Shown: one piece after another, positions 34,179 through 37,971 of the stretch
Position numbering within the stretch: position 1 is the first letter of the stretch
How the letters are laid out: each line of letters starts with the position of its first letter
Made by a program: the position numbers and the translations under genes
Notes under the pieces: generated by a model
The model's input: only the letters and a program-made list of their open reading frames with translations
The model's database searches: none
What the model was told of the DNA's origin: nothing
Assembly: GCA_014860005.1 (NCBI GenBank)
Contig: JACZKP010000132.1
Coordinates: forward strand, 1-37,971
Reading direction: 5' to 3'
DNA length: 37,971 nt
Origin: Verrucomicrobiota bacterium
Lineage (GTDB): Bacteria; Verrucomicrobiota; Verrucomicrobiae; Limisphaerales; UBA11358

Positions 34179-34353
34179 CACCACGGACGCACGCCATCAA
34201 GCTGTGCCGGAAGTTCCAGCGGGACTTGGAAGGCTCCCTCAAACGCTCAGAGAATTGCCCTCTCCGCACATTCAGATTTAGCCCTCTTCAAGAGCGGCGA
34301 TTGGATTGCACGTTTGTGCTGGCGCACGAGAAGACGCGTCGTAATCTGCGCGC

Positions 34354-35238
34354 ATGAGAAATCGTATTCCGTTCCTCTTCTGCCTGTTCTCCTTTGCTGC
34401 CCTGGTGTGTGCGCAGACCCCCAGTTCCTTTCCCCTCTGGCTGGATGGCGCGCCCGGCGCGTTGGGCACGGAAGACAAAGATGTCCCGACGCTGACACCG
34501 TTTTTGCCGGCGCCGGAAGACGCCACGGGCGCGGCCATCGTGATTTGTCCCGGCGGCGGATACGGCGGGTTGGCCGATCACGAAGGCAGTCACTATGCGC
34601 GCTGGCTCAATGAACAAGGCATTGCCGGATTTGTGCTCAAGTATCGTCTCGGTTCGGGCGGCTATCGGCATCCGGCCATGTTGCAGGATGCCGCCCGCGC
34701 GGTGCGAACGGTGCGCGCCCGGGCGGCGGAATGGAAGCTGGACTCGAAGCGCGTCGGCATCATGGGTTCTTCCGCCGGCGGTCATCTGGCCTCGACATTG
34801 CTGACGCATTTTGATGCGGGCAACTCCGACGCCGCGGACCCCATCGAGCGTCAGAGCTCGCGTCCGGACTTGGGCATTCTTTGTTATCCGGTCATCAGTC
34901 TGACCAGTCCGTTCACGCATCAAGGCTCCAAGAGAAATCTTCTCGGGCCGGAGCCTTCCCCGGACCTGGCGCGTAAACTGTCGAGTGAACTGCAAGTCAC
35001 CAAGGAAACCCCGCCTTGCTTCGTCTGGCACACTTGGGAGGACAAAGGTGTGCCGATTGAGAACTCGCTCTCGTTCGCCGAGGCATTGCAGAAAAACGGC
35101 GTGCCCTTCGATCTGCACATCTATGAGCGCGGCCCGCATGGGATTGGTTTGGGCACGCGGCAATACGGCCAGGGCGAACGGCATCCGTGGACGCGTGATT
35201 GCGAGTATTGGCTGAAGCAGCGCGGATTCGCGAAGTGA
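34354..35238 (+). CDS. Secreted alpha/beta hydrolase (esterase, BD-FAE-like)
   Basis: A signal peptide precedes the body (FLFCLFSFAALVCAQ, likely cut near residue 20). The oxyanion-hole segment CPGGGYGG is at 65-72. The nucleophile elbow GSSAGG puts S140 at the active site, with D230 (HTWED) and H262 (GPHGIG) completing the triad. The length of 294 residues fits the esterase/lipase group that includes acetyl-xylan and feruloyl esterases. The 'HTWEDKGVP' and 'HGIGLGTR' patterns match that group. It probably removes acyl groups from plant or algal polysaccharides outside the cytoplasm, in line with the GH5 enzyme at 5156. The substrate is inferred only. Confidence 0.87.
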   Translation: MRNRIPFLFCLFSFAALVCAQTPSSFPLWLDGAPGALGTEDKDVPTLTPFLPAPEDATGAAIVICPGGGYGGLADHEGSHYARWLNEQGIAGFVLKYRLGSGGYRHPAMLQDAARAVRTVRARAAEWKLDSKRVGIMGSSAGGHLASTLLTHFDAGNSDAADPIERQSSRPDLGILCYPVISLTSPFTHQGSKRNLLGPEPSPDLARKLSSELQVTKETPPCFVWHTWEDKGVPIENSLSFAEALQKNGVPFDLHIYERGPHGIGLGTRQYGQGERHPWTRDCEYWLKQRGFAK

Positions 35239-35401
35239 AGACAGCAACGGAGTGATGGATCGCGGGAGGGTTGGCGCCGGCGAGCGCCACGTTTCTCGAC
35301 CACGGCGGCGCGGTGGCTGCTCCACTCAGCCCGCGAGATTGTAATTGCCCGATCCGGCGCATTACCCTACTTGTCAGGCAACATTTAACGAAAGGCTTGT
35401 T

Positions 35402-36007
35402 ATGGTTATGGGACCGCTATTGCTGATTGTAATTGTTCTGGGTGCGCTGGCGCTGTTCGCCGTCATCTTTGTGATCGGCGGCTACAACAAACTCGTCACG
35501 CTCCGCAACCGCTTCAAGAACGCGTGGGCGCAAATTGACGTGCAACTCAAGCGGCGCTACGACCTGATTCCCAATCTGGTCGAGACCGCCAAGGGTTATC
35601 TCAAACACGAACGCGGTACGCTCGAAGCCGTGATTGCCGCGCGCAACGCCGCGTCGTCCGCCAACACCAAGGTTGCCGCCGATCCCAGTGATCCGGCTGC
35701 GATGAAGCAACTGGTCGCCGCGGAAGGCACGCTCACCGGCGCGCTGGGCCGCTTGTTCGCGTTGTCCGAGGCGTATCCCGACCTCAAGGCCAACACCACC
35801 ATGAACAATCTCATGGAGGAACTGACCTCGACGGAAAACAAGGTCGCGTTCGCCCGCCAGGCGTACAACGATTCGGTGATGACCTACAACACGCAGCGCG
35901 AGGTGTTCCCGAGCAACATCATTGCCGGCATGTTCAACTTCGGCCCTGCTGAATTGTTCGTGGTGGAAAAGGCCGAGGAACGCGAAGCGCCGAAGGTGTC
36001 GTTCTAG
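35402..36007 (+). CDS. LemA family protein
   Basis: A membrane-anchored protein of 201 residues: a hydrophobic N-terminal segment (LLLIVIVLGALALFAVIFVI) followed by helices with the LemA pattern (YNKLVTLRNRFKNAWAQIDVQLKRRYDLIPNLVETAKGYLKHE). The ATG at 35402 follows GAAAGG by a short spacer; the open frame extends upstream, but a start there would add a non-conserved arm. LemA proteins are often encoded beside M48 proteases, and here an HtpX-type protease lies downstream, separated by a small zinc-ribbon gene. This supports a shared role in membrane-protein quality control, although LemA's exact function is not established. Confidence 0.9.
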   Translation: MVMGPLLLIVIVLGALALFAVIFVIGGYNKLVTLRNRFKNAWAQIDVQLKRRYDLIPNLVETAKGYLKHERGTLEAVIAARNAASSANTKVAADPSDPAAMKQLVAAEGTLTGALGRLFALSEAYPDLKANTTMNNLMEELTSTENKVAFARQAYNDSVMTYNTQREVFPSNIIAGMFNFGPAELFVVEKAEEREAPKVSF

Positions 36008-36011
36008 CGTG

Positions 36012-36032
36012 CTGCCGGCATCTTGCCGGCAG
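36012..36032. repeat. Short perfect hairpin after lemA
   Basis: CTGCCGGCA, then TCT, then TGCCGGCAG: a 9-bp stem with a 3-nt loop directly after the lemA stop. No T-run follows, so it is not a classic intrinsic terminator. It may be a processing or stability element, or one more dispersed repeat copy. Confidence 0.6.
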
Positions 36033-36063
36033 AATGGACTTCAAGCTTCGGCCTGCGCATTAT

Positions 36064-36306
36064 ATGAAGAAGACTGGAAAATGTCCGAAGTGTGGGGGGA
36101 CGGAAGTAGTCGCCGATGCGAAGGCGGTTGATCGCGGCGACGGTAACTTGCAGCACGAAATGTCCGTTGCGACGTTTCGGCGACCTGAGGCGCTTATTTT
36201 CAAAGAGAAGCAGGAGACCAAAGTGTCCGCTTGGGTGTGTGCTGCCTGTGGTTACGTCGAGTTCCATGCTGACTCTCCAAGCTCAATCAAGTTGCCTAAA
36301 GCCTAA
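36064..36306 (+). CDS. Small zinc-ribbon protein (80 residues)
   Basis: The ATG at 36064 begins MKKTGKCPKCGGTEVV; an in-frame ATG 10 codons earlier (36034) is also possible. Two CxxC pairs (CPKC near the start and CAAC in WVCAACGYVEF) form one zinc ribbon. The middle holds a beta-rich stretch (EALIFKEKQETKVSAWVC). Such proteins bind zinc and sometimes nucleic acid or a partner. It is inserted between lemA and the M48 protease on the same strand, but no partner can be assigned. Confidence 0.7.
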   Translation: MKKTGKCPKCGGTEVVADAKAVDRGDGNLQHEMSVATFRRPEALIFKEKQETKVSAWVCAACGYVEFHADSPSSIKLPKA

Positions 36307-36496
36307 TCAGGGCGCTGCAGCGCCTAAGCGCCGAGGGCGCGGTCCGCTCCACCGCTCAGGATTTGCAGCGCCGACTATGCGCTCCATCTTCGCTGTTCCG
36401 GCGGTCGCTGATCTCGTATGCACGATGCTTGGAGTGTGGACGACACACCAAGGCCGGATAAAATCTACCGGTTACGTGCCGGAAACCCTGATTTGA

Positions 36497-37971
36497 ATGG
36501 ACTTTTTTGAACATCAAGACAAAGCCCGGCGCAACACGAAGTTGCTGGTGTTCTACTTCGTGCTGGCGGTGCTCTCGATCATTGCGGCGGTGTATCTGGC
36601 GGCGGCGCTGTTGTTTCAGGGCGCGGCAGCCACGCAACGCGACGCTCCGCCGGAGTTCTTGTTGTGGCGTCCCGAACTGCTGCTTTGGGTGGCGACCGGA
36701 ACGCTCGGCGTGATCGTCTGCGGCAGCGTGTTCAAGACCATGCAACTCGCCGCGGGCGGCAGTGCCGTGGCGGAATCGCTGGGGGGCCGGCTGCTCTCGC
36801 CCAACACCAGCGAGCCTGACGAACGCAAACTGCTCAACGTGGTCGAGGAAATGGCTCTCGCTTCGGGCGTGGCCGTGCCGAAGGTGTACGTGATGGATCG
36901 GGAAATGGGCATCAACGCCTTCGCCGCCGGCCACACCCCGAATGATGCCGCCATTGGCGTTACGCGCGGGTGCATGCAAATGCTCAAGCGCGACGAACTC
37001 CAGGGGGTCATCGCTCACGAGTTCAGCCACATTCTCAATGGCGACATGCGCCTCAACCTGCGCCTCATGGGTATCCTCTTCGGCATCCTCTGCCTGACCG
37101 TGATCGGTCGGATTCTTCTGTACGCACGCGGGAGCAGCCGGGACCGGAATCCGCTCCCGCTCCTCGGCCTGGTGTTGATTCTCATCGGCTGGGTCGGTGT
37201 TTTCTTTGGCCGGTTGATCCAGGCCGCTGTCAGCCGGCAGCGCGAATATCTCGCGGACGCCGCCGCGGTGCAGTTCACGCGCAATCCCGGCGGACTGTCA
37301 GGCGCGCTGCAAAGGATTGGCGGCCTGGCTTACGGTTCGCGGCTTGAATCGCCGCACGCCGAGGAAGCCAGGCACATGTTTTTTGGCAGCGCCATGCGTT
37401 CCTCGTTCACGAGCGCGTTCGCCACGCACCCGCCGCTGGAAAAACGCATCCGCGCCATTGATCCCGGTTGGGACGGCAAGTTCCCGCGCGCCTCCGCCGC
37501 ACCGGCTGCCGCCGAGCCACCCCCGCCGCGCGCCGGCGCCAAGCCGCCTCTGATTCCGATTCCGTTCCCGCCCATTCCCGGACTGCCGCGCGGTCAGGCC
37601 AATGTGGCCGGACTCACTGGCACTGTCATTCAGGCGCAGACCGTCATGCCGAGTCTGGGCCGGCCCACGCCCTTGCATCTGCGCTACGCCGAGGAATTGC
37701 GCGCGTCATTTCCCGCGACCGTTCAAGCCGCCACGCGCGAGCCGCGCTCCGCCGTGGCGCTGGTCTATGCGCTGCTCGTGAGCACGGAAGAAAACTTGCG
37801 CGCTAAGCAACTCAAGGAAGTGGCATCGCAAGCCGGCACCGCGATTCAAGAGCAAACCGCCAGCTTGTTTCCCGAGGTCGTGCCGGTGGCTGCCCGCGCC
37901 CGCCTGCCGTTGGTGGACCTGGCAATCCCCGCGTTGCGCCAGTTGCGGCCCGAGGAATACCGGGATTTTCG
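36497..37971 (+). CDS. M48-family (HtpX-type) zinc metalloprotease, truncated by the window end
   Basis: An inner-membrane protease that degrades damaged membrane proteins. The ATG at 36497 gives two N-terminal hydrophobic segments (residues about 16-40 and 60-80). The zinc motif is H174-EFSH-H178 within VIAHEFSHI, and the third ligand is E250 in SRQREYLAD. Two further hydrophobic segments lie between them. After the catalytic domain a Pro-rich linker (about residues 335-365) and a long helical C-terminal region begin. No stop occurs before the window end, so at least 491 residues are encoded; the frame is partial at its 3' end. The proximity to lemA supports the M48/LemA pairing seen in many bacteria. 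Confidence 0.93.
   Translation, partial: MDFFEHQDKARRNTKLLVFYFVLAVLSIIAAVYLAAALLFQGAAATQRDAPPEFLLWRPELLLWVATGTLGVIVCGSVFKTMQLAAGGSAVAESLGGRLLSPNTSEPDERKLLNVVEEMALASGVAVPKVYVMDREMGINAFAAGHTPNDAAIGVTRGCMQMLKRDELQGVIAHEFSHILNGDMRLNLRLMGILFGILCLTVIGRILLYARGSSRDRNPLPLLGLVLILIGWVGVFFGRLIQAAVSRQREYLADAAAVQFTRNPGGLSGALQRIGGLAYGSRLESPHAEEARHMFFGSAMRSSFTSAFATHPPLEKRIRAIDPGWDGKFPRASAAPAAAEPPPPRAGAKPPLIPIPFPPIPGLPRGQANVAGLTGTVIQAQTVMPSLGRPTPLHLRYAEELRASFPATVQAATREPRSAVALVYALLVSTEENLRAKQLKEVASQAGTAIQEQTASLFPEVVPVAARARLPLVDLAIPALRQLRPEEYRDF

Noticed and set aside
36012..36032. Rho-independent terminator after lemA
   Set aside because: The stem is perfect, but no U-tract follows it; I list it as a hairpin only.

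Overview
The window looks like chromosomal DNA of a free-living, GC-rich member of the Verrucomicrobiota (Limisphaerales/Pedosphaera-like). I infer this from the gene mix (futalosine-pathway menaquinone genes, many secreted proteins with propeller, DUF11 and 'EASTNL..W' modules, YdeP-like molybdopterin oxidoreductase plus FdhD) and from the dense, short palindromic repeats of the kind I associate with that group. No rRNA, tRNA, CRISPR array or complete insertion sequence was seen.

Layout. 1-1130: poorly coding DNA with one unrecognised gene fragment. 1131-7670, minus strand: aminofutalosine synthase (mqnE), a large secreted propeller/barrel protein, a secreted GH5 glycosidase and a UbiA-type prenyltransferase, which probably serves the same menaquinone pathway. 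7671-9034: a degenerate stretch with clustered palindromic repeats, a frameshifted XRE-type regulator and a broken RHS/YD-repeat remnant, followed by an unrecognised gene of lower GC. 9684-12444, minus: a 3-hydroxyisobutyrate-dehydrogenase-like enzyme, a 54-residue membrane protein and a sodium:solute symporter, the last two sharing an ATGA overlap. 12899-19996, plus: two small conserved-looking proteins, the YdeP/FdhF-like molybdoenzyme with FdhD (ATGA overlap), an M20 peptidase and a Gfo/Idh/MocA oxidoreductase. 20054-21148, minus: a rhomboid protease with two N-terminal zinc-ribbon-like pairs. 21302-23461, plus: uvrB. 23518-32667, minus: a secreted protein of about 3,049 residues built from six propeller+DUF11 units. 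33082-37971, plus: a diacylglycerol-kinase-like lipid kinase, a secreted alpha/beta hydrolase, LemA, a small zinc-ribbon protein and an M48/HtpX-type protease cut by the window end.

The most notable signal is palindromic repeats placed in frame inside conserved genes: mqnE (162 nt, 29-nt perfect arms), uvrB (69 nt, exactly 23 codons) and fdhD (about 100 nt). One 25-nt arm of the uvrB element is identical to an arm of an intergenic copy just upstream of mqnE. Other palindromes fill several intergenic gaps. This resembles the in-frame palindromic elements known from Rickettsia, but the sequences and host here are different.
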